NCBI RefSeq assembly: GCF_016427565.1
Contig: NZ_JAELXT010000012.1
Location: 1-64,000, forward strand
DNA: 64,000 bases
Reading direction: 5' to 3'
From: Microvirga splendida
Lineage (GTDB): Bacteria; Pseudomonadota; Alphaproteobacteria; Rhizobiales; Beijerinckiaceae
Shown piece after piece: positions 10,189-18,446 of the stretch. The notes under the pieces are model-generated. The model made no database searches, was not told the DNA's origin, and saw nothing but the letters and a program-made list of their open reading frames with translations. The position numbers were made by a program, and so were the translations under genes. Within the stretch, counting starts at the first letter, position 1. The number at the start of each line of letters is the position of its first letter.

Positions 10189-10950
10189 CTAGTAGGCTCC
10201 GGTAGCGGCCGCGCCGGCCCGTCCTTCGATGGCGGCGATCAAGGTGTCGTAGACGCTGCTCGCGCCGATGCGGAATGTCTGGGGCGTAGCCCAGCCCTCT
10301 CCCATGATGCGCTCAGTGAGATCGAGATAGATCTTCGCATCGGCCAGGGTGCGGATGCCGCCGGAGGGCTTGAGGCCGACGGAACGCCCCGAAGCCTTGA
10401 TGGCGTTGAGCATGATCTCGGCCGCTTCCGGCGTGGCGGAAACCGGCGTCTTGCCCGTGGATGTCTTGATGAAGTCGGCACCGGCCTCGATGGCGATGCG
10501 GCTTGCGGTTTCGATGAGCTTCGGATCCCTCAGCTCGCCCGTTTCGAGAATGACCTTCAGCAAAAGATCGCCATTGATGCGTTCGCGCACGGCCTCCACC
10601 ATCTCACGCGCGGCTGCGAGATCGCCACGGCGCACGGCCTCGTAGGGCAGCACGAGATCGATCTCGTTGGCGCCGTCGGAGAGCGCCTCCTGCGTGTCGT
10701 CGGTGACGCGGCTCACATCCTCGCCGCCGGCGGGGAAATTCACCACCGTGGCGATGCGCACGGAAGAACCTTTGAGATTGGCCTGTGCGCGCTTGACGAA
10801 TTGCGGCCACACGCACACGGCCGCCACCGGCCCGCGCGGATCGAGCGCCTTCTGGCACAGCGCGTCGATGGCCTGGTCGGTGCAGGTATCCGTCAGGTCC
10901 GTGAGATCGAGGCTGCGCAGGGCGCGCACGGCAATAGCCGCATCAGACAT
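10189..10950 (-). CDS. deoC: Deoxyribose-phosphate aldolase
   Basis: 253 aa from the ATG at 10948-10950 with GGAG upstream; a start 15 bases further out is possible but poorer. The Schiff-base lysine lies in the FIKTSTGK motif, and the class I aldolase barrel motifs (VNFPAGG, EIDLVLP, GLKPSGGIR) are intact. It cleaves deoxyribose-5-phosphate to acetaldehyde and glyceraldehyde-3-phosphate. The start overlaps the end of punA by 8 nt. No deoB phosphopentomutase, needed to make its substrate from deoxyribose-1-phosphate, is present in this window. Confidence 0.96.
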   Translation of the reverse strand: MSDAAIAVRALRSLDLTDLTDTCTDQAIDALCQKALDPRGPVAAVCVWPQFVKRAQANLKGSSVRIATVVNFPAGGEDVSRVTDDTQEALSDGANEIDLVLPYEAVRRGDLAAAREMVEAVRERINGDLLLKVILETGELRDPKLIETASRIAIEAGADFIKTSTGKTPVSATPEAAEIMLNAIKASGRSVGLKPSGGIRTLADAKIYLDLTERIMGEGWATPQTFRIGASSVYDTLIAAIEGRAGAAATGAY

Positions 10951-11764
10951 GGGGCAGCTCCGCAATGAAGGACCGAACGAGACGCTTGAACTTCTCGGAG
11001 GCTTCCGCCGCCGTGTCCTTGGTCTCCTGGTGCGAGGGCGATGCGCCCTCGATGCCGGCCGCCAGGTTGGTGACCACGGAAATGGCCGCGACCTTCAAGC
11101 CGTAATAGCGGGCGAGGATCACCTCCGGCACGGTCGACATGCCGACGAGATCGCCGCCGAGGATCTGCACCATCTTGATCTCCGCCGGCGTCTCGAAGCT
11201 CGGCCCCGACAGCCAGGCATAGACGCCTTCCGGCAGTTCGATCCCGGTCTTCTGCGCAGCACGCTGCAGCGTCCGTCGCAGGCCCTCGTCATAGGCGCCC
11301 GTGAGCGACACGAAGCGGCCTTCCGTGTGATCGCGCAGCAGCGGATTGGCGCCCGACAGGTTGAGGTGATCGCTGATCGCCACAAGGCTGCCGGGGCGGA
11401 TGTCGGCCCGCACTGAACCCGCCGCGTTGGTGGCGACGAGAACCGGGATGCCGAGTTCCTTCACGAAGGCCACGGGCACGCGCATCGCGCCCGCATCACC
11501 CGTCTCGTAGTAGTGCGCGCGGCCTTGGAAGAGCAAAACGCGCTTGCCCTCGAGGGTGCCGGCCACGAGCTTGCCCGCATGCCCGGAGACGCCGCTTCTC
11601 GGGAAATGCGGGATCTCCGCGTAAGGCAGGCTCACCGCGTCGCTGACCTCGTCCACCAGAGTGCCGAGGCCCGTGCCGAGCACGAAGGCTGCATCGAAAT
11701 GGCCGTCGAAGCCGCGGCTGCGCACGAAGGCGGCCGCTTCCTGAATCATCTGCTGCATCGTCAT
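10943..11764 (-). CDS. punA: Purine-nucleoside phosphorylase (trimeric PNP family)
   Basis: 273 aa, typical of the trimeric PNP/MTAP family (about 270-280 aa) and not the hexameric DeoD type. Visible motifs are the phosphate loop VLGTGLG near residue 30, HFPRSGVSGHAG, ATNAAGSV, and GMSTVPEVILARYYG with VVTNLAAG near the C-terminus. It releases purine base and (deoxy)ribose-1-phosphate. An in-frame ATG six bases later (11756-11758) is an equal start candidate. It lies between cdd and deoC in the nucleoside operon. Confidence 0.93.
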   Translation of the reverse strand: MTMQQMIQEAAAFVRSRGFDGHFDAAFVLGTGLGTLVDEVSDAVSLPYAEIPHFPRSGVSGHAGKLVAGTLEGKRVLLFQGRAHYYETGDAGAMRVPVAFVKELGIPVLVATNAAGSVRADIRPGSLVAISDHLNLSGANPLLRDHTEGRFVSLTGAYDEGLRRTLQRAAQKTGIELPEGVYAWLSGPSFETPAEIKMVQILGGDLVGMSTVPEVILARYYGLKVAAISVVTNLAAGIEGASPSHQETKDTAAEASEKFKRLVRSFIAELPHV

Positions 11765-11809
11765 CTCAGGCCTGCCGGGCAGGCCTTCCTCTTATCAAAG
11801 CAAAACGCT

Positions 11810-12214
11810 TTACCGATCCGTCAAATTGTCGGGGCCGAAGGAGAACGGCAGCAGCTCGTCGAGCGTGAAGCTCCTGCGGATGCCCTCGGGTCCGGCAACG
11901 TGAACGGGCGTGTCGGGCGCGGCGAATTCGCGGATGCGCTGGCGGCATCCGCCGCAGGGCGTGCACAGAACATCGCCCTCCCCCATCACGACGATCTGCG
12001 CGATGCGGTTGCCGCCGGCGGCGATCATCGCCGAGACGGCGCCGGCCTCCGCGCAGGAGCCCACCGGGTAGGCGGCGTTCTCCACGTTGCAGCCGGTGAA
12101 GATCCGGCCGTCCGGCGTGGCGATCGCCGCACCGACCTTGAACCGGGAATAGGGCGCATAGGCCTTGGCCTGGATCGCCCTGGCCGCCTCGAACAGCGTG
12201 TCCAACGATACCAT
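11810..12214 (-). CDS. cdd: Cytidine deaminase
   Basis: 134 aa, the length of the homotetrameric zinc enzyme. The ATG at 12212-12214 opens MVSLDTLFEAARAIQAKAY; upstream is TGAGC only 2-6 nt away, so initiation probably relies on coupling to the permease stop at 12217. Motifs are PYSRFKVGAA, NVENAAYP, SCAEAGA (zinc Cys and catalytic Glu) and PCGGCRQ (two zinc Cys). It deaminates cytidine and deoxycytidine to uridine forms. Placed after the importer genes and before punA, it feeds the phosphorylase steps. Confidence 0.95.
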   Translation of the reverse strand: MVSLDTLFEAARAIQAKAYAPYSRFKVGAAIATPDGRIFTGCNVENAAYPVGSCAEAGAVSAMIAAGGNRIAQIVVMGEGDVLCTPCGGCRQRIREFAAPDTPVHVAGPEGIRRSFTLDELLPFSFGPDNLTDR

Positions 12215-12216
12215 GC

Positions 12217-13122
12217 TCAGCGCTCCTTCACATAAGGAATGCCGGCCGCACGGGGCGGAATGGCCCTGCCGATGACGCCGGCGAGCAGGATGACCGTCAT
12301 GAGATAGGGCAGCGCCTGGATGGCCTGCACCGGCACCTCGCCGATGCCCGGCAGCGACAGCCCTTGCAGCTGGTTGGCGCTGGCATCGAGCAGGCCGAAC
12401 AGGAAGCAGGCGCCGAGCGCCGGCCATGCACGCCACTTGGCGAAGATGAGGGCGGCGAGCGCGATGAACCCGCGGCCTGCTGTCATGTTGGGCAGGAAGC
12501 CCGCTGCCTGCCCGACCGACAGATAGGCGCCCGCAAACCCGCACAGAACGCCCGCGATGACGACGGCGGTGTAGCGCAGCCCCGTCACGGAGATGCCCGC
12601 GGTATCGACCGCAGCCGGGTTCTCGCCGACAGCGCGCAGGCGCAGGCCGAAGCGGGTGCGGCCGAGCACGAACCATGTGACCGGCACGGCGAGCAGGACG
12701 ATGTAGACAAGCGCCGAATGGCCGAAGAGAACGCTGCCGAAACGCTGATCGCCTTCGAGCGGCGGCGTGCGCCCGCCCTGGCTATACCAGGCATTGCCGA
12801 TGATCGCCGTGAGGCCCGCAGCCAGCATGTTGATGGCGACGCCGGAGACGATCTGGTTGCCGCGCTGGCTGATGGACGCGAAGCCGTGAACGAGCCCGAT
12901 GGCCACGGAGGCCGCGATGCCGATCAGCAGACCGGCCCAGGCGGAGCCGAGCGCATAGGCACCGGCCGCGCTCGCGAAAGCCGCCACCAGCATCTTGCCC
13001 TCGAGGCCGATATCCACCACGCCGGAGCGCTCGGACCAGAGGCCGGCGAGACAGGCGGCGAGAAGCGGGATCGAGAGCCGGAGGGCCGAGTCGAAGATCG
13101 TGACGAGAAGACCGAGATCCAT
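12217..13122 (-). CDS. Nucleoside ABC transporter permease (second)
   Basis: 301 aa from the ATG at 13120-13122, with GAGGG upstream. Belongs to the BPD_transp_2 family (YufQ/NupC-like). The core motif WSERSGVVDIGLEGKM near residue 30-45 and the GFxFGLL-like C-terminal segments identify it; eight or so hydrophobic segments are visible. It forms the membrane channel with the preceding permease. The gene starts 4 bp after the first permease stops, and ends 2 bp before cdd starts. Confidence 0.92.
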   Translation of the reverse strand: MDLGLLVTIFDSALRLSIPLLAACLAGLWSERSGVVDIGLEGKMLVAAFASAAGAYALGSAWAGLLIGIAASVAIGLVHGFASISQRGNQIVSGVAINMLAAGLTAIIGNAWYSQGGRTPPLEGDQRFGSVLFGHSALVYIVLLAVPVTWFVLGRTRFGLRLRAVGENPAAVDTAGISVTGLRYTAVVIAGVLCGFAGAYLSVGQAAGFLPNMTAGRGFIALAALIFAKWRAWPALGACFLFGLLDASANQLQGLSLPGIGEVPVQAIQALPYLMTVILLAGVIGRAIPPRAAGIPYVKER

Positions 13123-13126
13123 GATC

Positions 13127-14230
13127 TTATGCCCTCGCCAGCTTCTGGCGCGTGAAGAGATGCGCCACCAGGCGCCGGAACAATCCGTCGAGCGCGCCCG
13201 CAAACAGGATGATGATGCCGCCGATCACCACCACCATGTCGCGGGTGATGGCCGGCTGCTCGAAGGCGAGCTCCGCGCCGCCCTGATAGAGAATGCCGAA
13301 CAGCAGCGAAGCCAGGATGATGCCCACCGGATGCGCGCGCCCCATGAGCGCCACCGCGATGCCGACGAAGCCGTAGCCGGAGGTGAACTCCAGCAGCAGG
13401 CGATGCTGGTAGCCCATCAGCTCGTTGACCGCGAGGCCGCCGGCGAGCGCCCCGGACAGCACCATGGCGATGATGATGATGCGCGCCGGCGAGATGCCGG
13501 CATAGACCGCGGCGCTCGGGTTCGAGCCGACGACACGGATCGCAAAGCCGAGGCGCGAGCGGTAGATGAGTAGCCAGACGAAATAGGCCGCAGCCAGCGC
13601 CAGCACCAGCGTGAGGTTGAGCTGCGAGTTCGGGATCTCGACGCCGAAGGCGGCGAACACGTCGTGCATGAACGGGATGTACGACTGCTCGGGAAAGGCC
13701 CGCGTCTCCGGGTTCATGGATTGCGGCTCGCGCAGCACGTTCACGAGCAGGTAGACGATCAGCACGCTGGCGAGCCAGTTGAACATGATCGTCGTGATGA
13801 CGATGTGGCTGCCGCGCTTGGCCTGCAGATAGCCCGGAATGGCGGCCCACATGGCCCCGAAGGCCGCAGCGCCCAGGATGCCGAGCGGGATGAGCAGGAA
13901 GCCCGGCAGGAAGGTGAAGTTGTTCAGCACCAGCGCGATGCCGAGGCCCGCGAGCGTCGCCTGTCCCTCGCCGCCGATGTTGAACAGCCCCGCATGGAAG
14001 GCGACCGCCACGGCGAGGCCGACGAAGATGAAGTCGGTCATGTAGAACAGGGTGAAGCCGAGTCCCTCCCCGGTGCCGAGGCTGCCCTGGAGCAGCCAGC
14101 GGGTGGCCGTCAGCGGGTTTTCGCCGATGGCGAGCACGACGAGGCCGGCAACGAGGAAAGCCGCCGTCACGGAGATGGCGGGCACGAGAACCGTATCGGC
14201 CCATCTGGGCAGGTCGAGGGGAGCACTCAC
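13127..14230 (-). CDS. Nucleoside ABC transporter permease (first)
   Basis: 367 aa, BPD_transp_2 family (YufP/NupB-like). Long hydrophobic segments begin at residue 15, and the family motif NIGGEGQATLAGLG lies about residue 85-98. Its ATG overlaps the stop of the VOC gene (ATGA at 14227-14230), which indicates tight translational coupling. The partners are the ATPase, the second permease and the BMP-type binding protein; together they make a nucleoside importer of the type found in Gram-positive Nup/Yuf systems and rhizobia. Confidence 0.92.
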   Translation of the reverse strand: MSAPLDLPRWADTVLVPAISVTAAFLVAGLVVLAIGENPLTATRWLLQGSLGTGEGLGFTLFYMTDFIFVGLAVAVAFHAGLFNIGGEGQATLAGLGIALVLNNFTFLPGFLLIPLGILGAAAFGAMWAAIPGYLQAKRGSHIVITTIMFNWLASVLIVYLLVNVLREPQSMNPETRAFPEQSYIPFMHDVFAAFGVEIPNSQLNLTLVLALAAAYFVWLLIYRSRLGFAIRVVGSNPSAAVYAGISPARIIIIAMVLSGALAGGLAVNELMGYQHRLLLEFTSGYGFVGIAVALMGRAHPVGIILASLLFGILYQGGAELAFEQPAITRDMVVVIGGIIILFAGALDGLFRRLVAHLFTRQKLARA

Positions 14231-14661
14231 GTCTGAGAATCCGGCAGGAACAGGTGGCCCTGTTCGTCGAGAGGGAAGGACGGGTTCCAGGCCACCTCCC
14301 AGAGGTGCCCGTCGGGATCGGCGAAATAGCCCGAATAGCCGCCCCAGAACACATCCTGCAGCGGCTTGACCGGGCGTGCGCCGGCCTTCACGGCCAGGGC
14401 GAAGACTGCGTCGGCCTCCTCCCTGGAGTGAGCGTTGTAGGCCAGCGTGATGGCGGCAAAGCCGGTGGGCCTGTCCTCGACGCCGGCATCCTTGGCGAGA
14501 TCGGCGCGCCCGAAGAGGGCGAGCGCCAGACCGTTCGCCTGATAGAAGGCGACGCTGGGCTGGCTGGCGGAGGACGCCTTCCAGCCCCAGGCTTCGTAGA
14601 AGGCGCGGGACTTCGCAAGGTCGGCAACGCCGAGGGTGACGAGGGTCAGTCGCGGCTGCAT
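14227..14661 (-). CDS. VOC (glyoxalase-fold) family protein inside importer operon
   Basis: 144 aa from the ATG at 14659-14661. The N-terminal segment LTLVTLGVADLAKSRAFYEAWGW and the C-terminal GYFADPDGHLWEVAWNP are the two characteristic VOC half-motifs; the metal-ligand Glu is in LWEV. It overlaps the ATPase gene by one base at its start and the permease ATG by four at its stop, so it is expressed with the importer. The sequence resembles bleomycin-resistance/lactoylglutathione-lyase-type proteins without a substrate I can name. No usual role for such a protein in nucleoside uptake is known to me. Confidence 0.85.
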   Translation of the reverse strand: MQPRLTLVTLGVADLAKSRAFYEAWGWKASSASQPSVAFYQANGLALALFGRADLAKDAGVEDRPTGFAAITLAYNAHSREEADAVFALAVKAGARPVKPLQDVFWGGYSGYFADPDGHLWEVAWNPSFPLDEQGHLFLPDSQT

Positions 14662-16184
14662 CAGGCGGCCTCGTCCACGACGCCGGCCATGAGCAGGCCG
14701 AGCTCCTGCTCGTTGGTCTGGGAAGCCTTGCGCTCGCCCGTGATCTTGCCGCCGCACATGGTGAGGATGCGGTCGGACAGGTTCATGATCTCGTCCAGCT
14801 CCACCGAGACGAGCAGGATGGCGACGCCCGCGTCGCGCAGGGCGATCAGGCGGCTGTGGATGAACTCGATGGCCCCGATATCGACGCCGCGGGTCGGCTG
14901 ACCGACGAGCAGCACCTTCGGGTTGCGCTCGATCTCGCGGGCGAGCACGATCTTCTGCTGGTTGCCGCCGGAGAATTTCGACGATGTCAGCCGCGGCGCC
15001 GGCGGGCGCACGTCGTACTGCTCCATCTTCTGCGCCAGATCCGCAATGAGGCGGTCGTGATCGAGGATGGGGCCGCGGCCGAGATGCGGCTCGTGGCTGA
15101 AGCCGAGGATGGCGCTCTCGAAAGCCGGGAAAGCCGGCACGAGCCCCATGCGCAGCCGGTCTTCCGGCACATGGAGCAGGCCGAGCTGGCGCATGCGGTG
15201 CGGATTGTGCCCCCTGGAACGGATCGCCTGGCCTTCAAGCCTGATCGAGCCCAGCACGGGCTGGCGCATGCCGGCGATGGCCTCGAGCAGCTCGCTCTGG
15301 CCGTTGCCCGCGACACCGGCGATGCCGACGATTTCGCCCGCCCGGACGGTGAAGGAGGCGTTGGCCACGCGCAGCACGCCGCGCGGATCGACGACGGAGA
15401 GGTTCTCGACCTCCAGCAGCGGCGCGCCGGGCGTCTTCTCCGCCTTCTCGACGCGCAGGAGCACGCGCCGGCCCACCATCAGCTCGGCGAGTTCCGGCGG
15501 CGAGGTTTCGGCGGTCTCGACGGTCGCCACCATCTCGCCGCGGCGCATGACCGAGACGCGATCCGTGATGGCCATGATCTCGCGCAGCTTGTGGGTGATG
15601 AGGATGACGGTCTTGCCCTGCTCCTTCAGGGAGCGCAGCAGGCCGAACAGCGCATCGGCCTCCGGCGGCGTGAGCACGGCGGTGGGCTCGTCGAGAATGA
15701 GGATATCCGCGCCGCGATAGAGCGCCTTCAGAATTTCAACACGCTGCTGCAGGCCCACGGAGAGGTCACCCACGGTGGCGTCCACGTCGATCTCGAGGCC
15801 GTAATCCTGGGCGAGCCGGGCCAGCTCCGCACGCACCTTGGCCTCGCCGGCCCGCAGCATGGCGCCGCCTTCGGCGCCGAGCATCACGTTCTCGACCACG
15901 CTCAGGGGCTCCACCAGCATGAAGTGCTGGTGCACCATGCCGATGCCGGCCTGGATGGCGTCGTCGGGAGAGCGGATGGCAATGGGCTTGCCGTTGACCC
16001 GGACCTCGCCGGAATCCGCCTCGTAGAAGCCGTACAGGATCGACATGAGCGTCGACTTGCCTGCGCCGTTCTCGCCGACGATGCCGTGGATCGTGCCGCG
16101 CGCGACGGAGAGGTTCACGTCCTTGTTGGCGTGAACGGCACCGAAGCTCTTGTTGATGGCAATGAGTTCAATGGCGGGGGACAT
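14661..16184 (-). CDS. Nucleoside ABC transporter ATP-binding protein (tandem NBD)
   Basis: 507 aa from the ATG at 16182-16184. A TTG three codons upstream is also open but has no ribosome site. Two fused nucleotide-binding domains: the first has Walker A GENGAGKST near residue 37, a Q-loop (VHQHFML) and Walker B LILDEPTAVL; the second has a degenerate Walker A (GVAGNGQSE near 285) and signature SGGNQQK. This asymmetric pair is standard for BMP/ribose-type importers (YufO, NupA, RbsA). It is separated from the binding-protein gene by a strong hairpin terminator, so its expression is probably partial read-through from that gene or from its own weak promoter. Confidence 0.93.
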   Translation of the reverse strand: MSPAIELIAINKSFGAVHANKDVNLSVARGTIHGIVGENGAGKSTLMSILYGFYEADSGEVRVNGKPIAIRSPDDAIQAGIGMVHQHFMLVEPLSVVENVMLGAEGGAMLRAGEAKVRAELARLAQDYGLEIDVDATVGDLSVGLQQRVEILKALYRGADILILDEPTAVLTPPEADALFGLLRSLKEQGKTVILITHKLREIMAITDRVSVMRRGEMVATVETAETSPPELAELMVGRRVLLRVEKAEKTPGAPLLEVENLSVVDPRGVLRVANASFTVRAGEIVGIAGVAGNGQSELLEAIAGMRQPVLGSIRLEGQAIRSRGHNPHRMRQLGLLHVPEDRLRMGLVPAFPAFESAILGFSHEPHLGRGPILDHDRLIADLAQKMEQYDVRPPAPRLTSSKFSGGNQQKIVLAREIERNPKVLLVGQPTRGVDIGAIEFIHSRLIALRDAGVAILLVSVELDEIMNLSDRILTMCGGKITGERKASQTNEQELGLLMAGVVDEAA

Positions 16185-16249
16185 CGGCCTCAAGGTGGGT
16201 TGTCCGGCAACGGAAAAATCGGGCGGGATCTTATCGGAAAATCCGCCGA

Positions 16250-16298
16250 CCCCAAAAAGGAAACGGCCGCAGGCCCTCTCTCGAGGAGCCTGCGGCCG
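16250..16298 (-). terminator. Intrinsic terminator/attenuator after the binding-protein gene
   Basis: Perfect 11-bp arms (16264-16274 and 16288-16298, CGGCCGCAGGC) with a 13-nt loop. On the minus strand they are followed by TTTCCTTTTT. It lies 15 bp past the BMP gene stop and about 65 bp before the ATPase start, within one apparent operon, a usual way to make binding protein in excess over membrane parts. Confidence 0.8.
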
Positions 16299-16313
16299 GA
16301 GCGATGCGTCAGA

Positions 16314-17318
16314 TTACACCGGGCACTTGGAGTCCGACATGTAGTCGTGGACCTTGATGGCGCCGGACTTGATGTCGGCGGCGGCCTTGTCGGCGGCGGC
16401 CTTCATCTCGGGGGTGATGAGCGGCTTGTTGTGCTCGTCGAGCGCCCAGGCCACGCCGTCCTCCTTGAGGCCGAGCACGGACACGCCCGGCTTGAAGGTG
16501 CCCTTCTTGGCCTGGTCGAAGGCGTTGTAGGTGGCGACATCCACGCGCTTGACCATGGAGGTCAGCACCTTGCCCGGGTGCATGCCGTTCTGGTTCGAGT
16601 CGACACCGATGCCGAGCTTGCCCGCGTCGGCGGCCGCGCGCAGCACGCCCACGCCGGTGCCGCCGGCCGCATGGTAGATCACGTCGGCGCCGCGATCGAT
16701 CTGGCCCTTGGCGAGCTCGCCGCCCTTCACCGGATCGTTCCAGGCCGCACCCGTGGTGCCGGTCATGTTCTGGAACACTTCGGTCTTCGGATCGGCGTGC
16801 TTGGCGCCCTGCACGTAGCCGCAGGCGAACTTGCGGATGAGCGGGATGTCCATGCCGCCCACGAAGCCGACCTTGTCGGTCTTGGAGGCCATGGCGGCCA
16901 GGAGGCCGACCAGGAACGAGCCCTCATGCTCCTTGAACACGACGGACTGCACGTTCGGCTTCTCGACCACGGCGTCGATGATGGCGAACTGGGTCTTCGG
17001 GAACTCCTCGGCGACCTTCTTCAGCGCGGTCTCCTGGGAGAAGCCCACGGCCAGGATCGGCGAGAAGCCGTCGCGGGCGAAGCGGCGCAGGGCCTGCTCA
17101 CGCTGCGCGTCGTTCTGCGGCTCGAAATCGCGGTAATCGGTGCCGGTGTCCTTCTTGTACTTCTCGGCGCCGGTGTGGACGCCCTCGTTGAAGGACTTGT
17201 CGAACTTGCCGCCGAGATCGTAGACGATCGCGGGCTTGAAGGCCGGAGCCTGAGCGAAGGCAAAGGAAGCGGAAAAGGCGAGGCCCGCGAGCGCGAGGCC
17301 GAACTTGGTTACTGTCAT
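16314..17318 (-). CDS. BMP-family ABC substrate-binding protein (nucleoside type)
   Basis: 334 aa. The signal peptide is clear: MTVTKFGLALAGLAFSASFA with cleavage around FAFAQA, and no lipobox cysteine. The mature protein has the BMP/Med motif VYDLGGKFDKSFNEG near residue 34 and later segments GFVGGMDIPLIRKF and VIYHAAGGTGVGVL typical of the PnrA/BmpA fold. It acts in the periplasm and delivers ligand to the tandem-ATPase importer encoded downstream. Nucleoside specificity is inferred from the cdd-punA-deoC-deoA neighbours. Confidence 0.93.
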   Translation of the reverse strand: MTVTKFGLALAGLAFSASFAFAQAPAFKPAIVYDLGGKFDKSFNEGVHTGAEKYKKDTGTDYRDFEPQNDAQREQALRRFARDGFSPILAVGFSQETALKKVAEEFPKTQFAIIDAVVEKPNVQSVVFKEHEGSFLVGLLAAMASKTDKVGFVGGMDIPLIRKFACGYVQGAKHADPKTEVFQNMTGTTGAAWNDPVKGGELAKGQIDRGADVIYHAAGGTGVGVLRAAADAGKLGIGVDSNQNGMHPGKVLTSMVKRVDVATYNAFDQAKKGTFKPGVSVLGLKEDGVAWALDEHNKPLITPEMKAAADKAAADIKSGAIKVHDYMSDSKCPV

Positions 17319-17379
17319 CGGCTTTGTTCCCTGTTAGACGCCGGCTTATCGGCCGGTTGCCCCATGACGATGGCACGGC

Positions 17380-17408
17380 AAGGGTCACAACGCCAAGGCC
17401 TCTGTCAA
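17380..17408 (-). promoter_or_regulatory. Candidate promoter of the nucleoside operon
   Basis: On the minus strand a perfect -35 TTGACA (17403-17408) lies about 85 bp upstream of the binding-protein ATG. At 17-bp spacing the -10 would be ACCCTT (17380-17385), which is poor, as is common in alphaproteobacteria. Position in the divergent bmp/moeB-like gap supports it. Confidence 0.35.
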
Positions 17409-17471
17409 GGCGGCATGTTATTTCCTTCACGGAAAGGTTGATAGCCTGCTCCGTTCCCGTAAGGTCACAGG

Positions 17472-18251
17472 ATGTCCTTGAGCCCTGACGAAATCGACCG
17501 CTATGCCCGCCACCTCGTTCTGAGAGACGTCGGCGGGCCGGGGCAGCAGAAGCTGAAAGCCGCTCGCGTTCTCGTGATCGGCGCCGGCGGCCTGGGCGCG
17601 CCGCTGATCCAGTACCTCGCCGCAGCCGGGATCGGCACCCTCGGGATCGTGGACGACGACGCGGTGAGCCTCTCCAACCTGCAGCGGCAGGTGATCCACG
17701 GAACCCCGGATCTCGGCCGTCCCAAGGTGGAGAGCGCGGCGGAGGCGGTCCGGCGGCTCAACCCGCATGTGGCGGTGGAGGCCCATGCCACGCGCCTGAC
17801 GCCAGGGAATGTCCGGGAGCTGGTCGGCCGCTACGACATCGTGGCCGACGGCTCGGATAATTTCGACACCCGCTATGCGGTGTCGGATGCCTGCTTCTTC
17901 GAGAAGAAGCCTCTGGTGACGGCTGCCTTGGGGCAGTTCGACGCCTCGCTCACCACGATCCGGGCGCACGAGACCGGCCCGGACGGCCGTCCGAACCCCA
18001 CCTATCGCTGCCTCTTCCCCTCCCCGCCCCCGCTCGGCGCGATCCCGGCCTGCGCCGAGGCCGGCGTCCTGGGGGCGCTCGCCGGCGTCATGGGCAGCCT
18101 GATGGCCATGGAGGTGATCCGGGAAATCGTGGGCTTCGGCGAGAGCCTCGTCGGGCGGCTGCTCATGGTCGATGCCCGCTCCATGCGGTTCGACACATTC
18201 CGCTACGGATGGGACGAGGGGAACCCGTTGAGCGGCACAGGCGCGCCTTAA
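17472..18251 (+). CDS. moeB: MoeB/ThiF/HesA family adenylyltransferase-like protein
   Basis: 259 aa E1-like protein. The ATP-binding GAGGLGAPLIQYLAAAG lies near residues 37-53, the Asp in GIVDDD follows, and the catalytic cysteine is Cys194 in PACAEAGVLGA. In typical MoeB four cysteines (two CxxC pairs) bind zinc; here the first pair is reduced to a single Cys180 (TYRC) and the second pair is missing from the C-terminus (FRYGWDEGNP). It should still adenylate the C-terminal Gly of a MoaD/ThiS-like carrier. Whether molybdopterin or thiamine is its pathway cannot be told, as no partner gene is nearby. Confidence 0.85.
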   Translation: MSLSPDEIDRYARHLVLRDVGGPGQQKLKAARVLVIGAGGLGAPLIQYLAAAGIGTLGIVDDDAVSLSNLQRQVIHGTPDLGRPKVESAAEAVRRLNPHVAVEAHATRLTPGNVRELVGRYDIVADGSDNFDTRYAVSDACFFEKKPLVTAALGQFDASLTTIRAHETGPDGRPNPTYRCLFPSPPPLGAIPACAEAGVLGALAGVMGSLMAMEVIREIVGFGESLVGRLLMVDARSMRFDTFRYGWDEGNPLSGTGAP

Positions 18252-18438
18252 CCCTCTCCCCTCTGCGGGAGAGGGTGACCTGCAAAGCAGGTCAGGAGAG
18301 GGGGGCGTGCCTATCACCGACGCCCCCTCTCCCGGCTCACTCCGTTCGCCACCCTCCCCCGCACCCAAGTCGGAAATTTCCGACTTGGGCACAAGGAATG
18401 TCCAGATCGGGAACACCCGATCTGGATGGGGGGAGGGT
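18251..18438. repeat. Composite palindromic repeat between moeB-like gene and pheT
   Basis: A chain of stems fills the convergent gap. (a) 18251-18260/18267-18276, arms ACCCTCTCCC. (b) 18277-18283/18287-18293, arms GACCTGC with loop AAA. (c) about 18295-18307/18319-18332, GGAGAG-G-rich arms with one bulge. (d) A perfect 26-bp palindrome 18364-18389, half-site CCCAAGTCGGAAA. (e) 18402-18411/18416-18425, arms CCAGATCGGG. Stems d and e sit inside an outer pair ACCCTCCCCC (18351-18360) / 18429-18438, giving a cloverleaf. It resembles mosaic REP elements of rhizobia and may also end transcription from both sides. Confidence 0.8.
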
Positions 18439-18446
18439 CACGCGTT

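Noticed and set aside
14856-17441. Plus-strand open frame of over 850 codons opposite the importer genes
   Set aside because: Antisense shadow: low-complexity Ala/Arg/His content while the minus strand carries clear ABC proteins.
18251-18438. CRISPR array
   Set aside because: The repeats are inverted and unequal, not direct repeats with spacers, and no cas gene is near.
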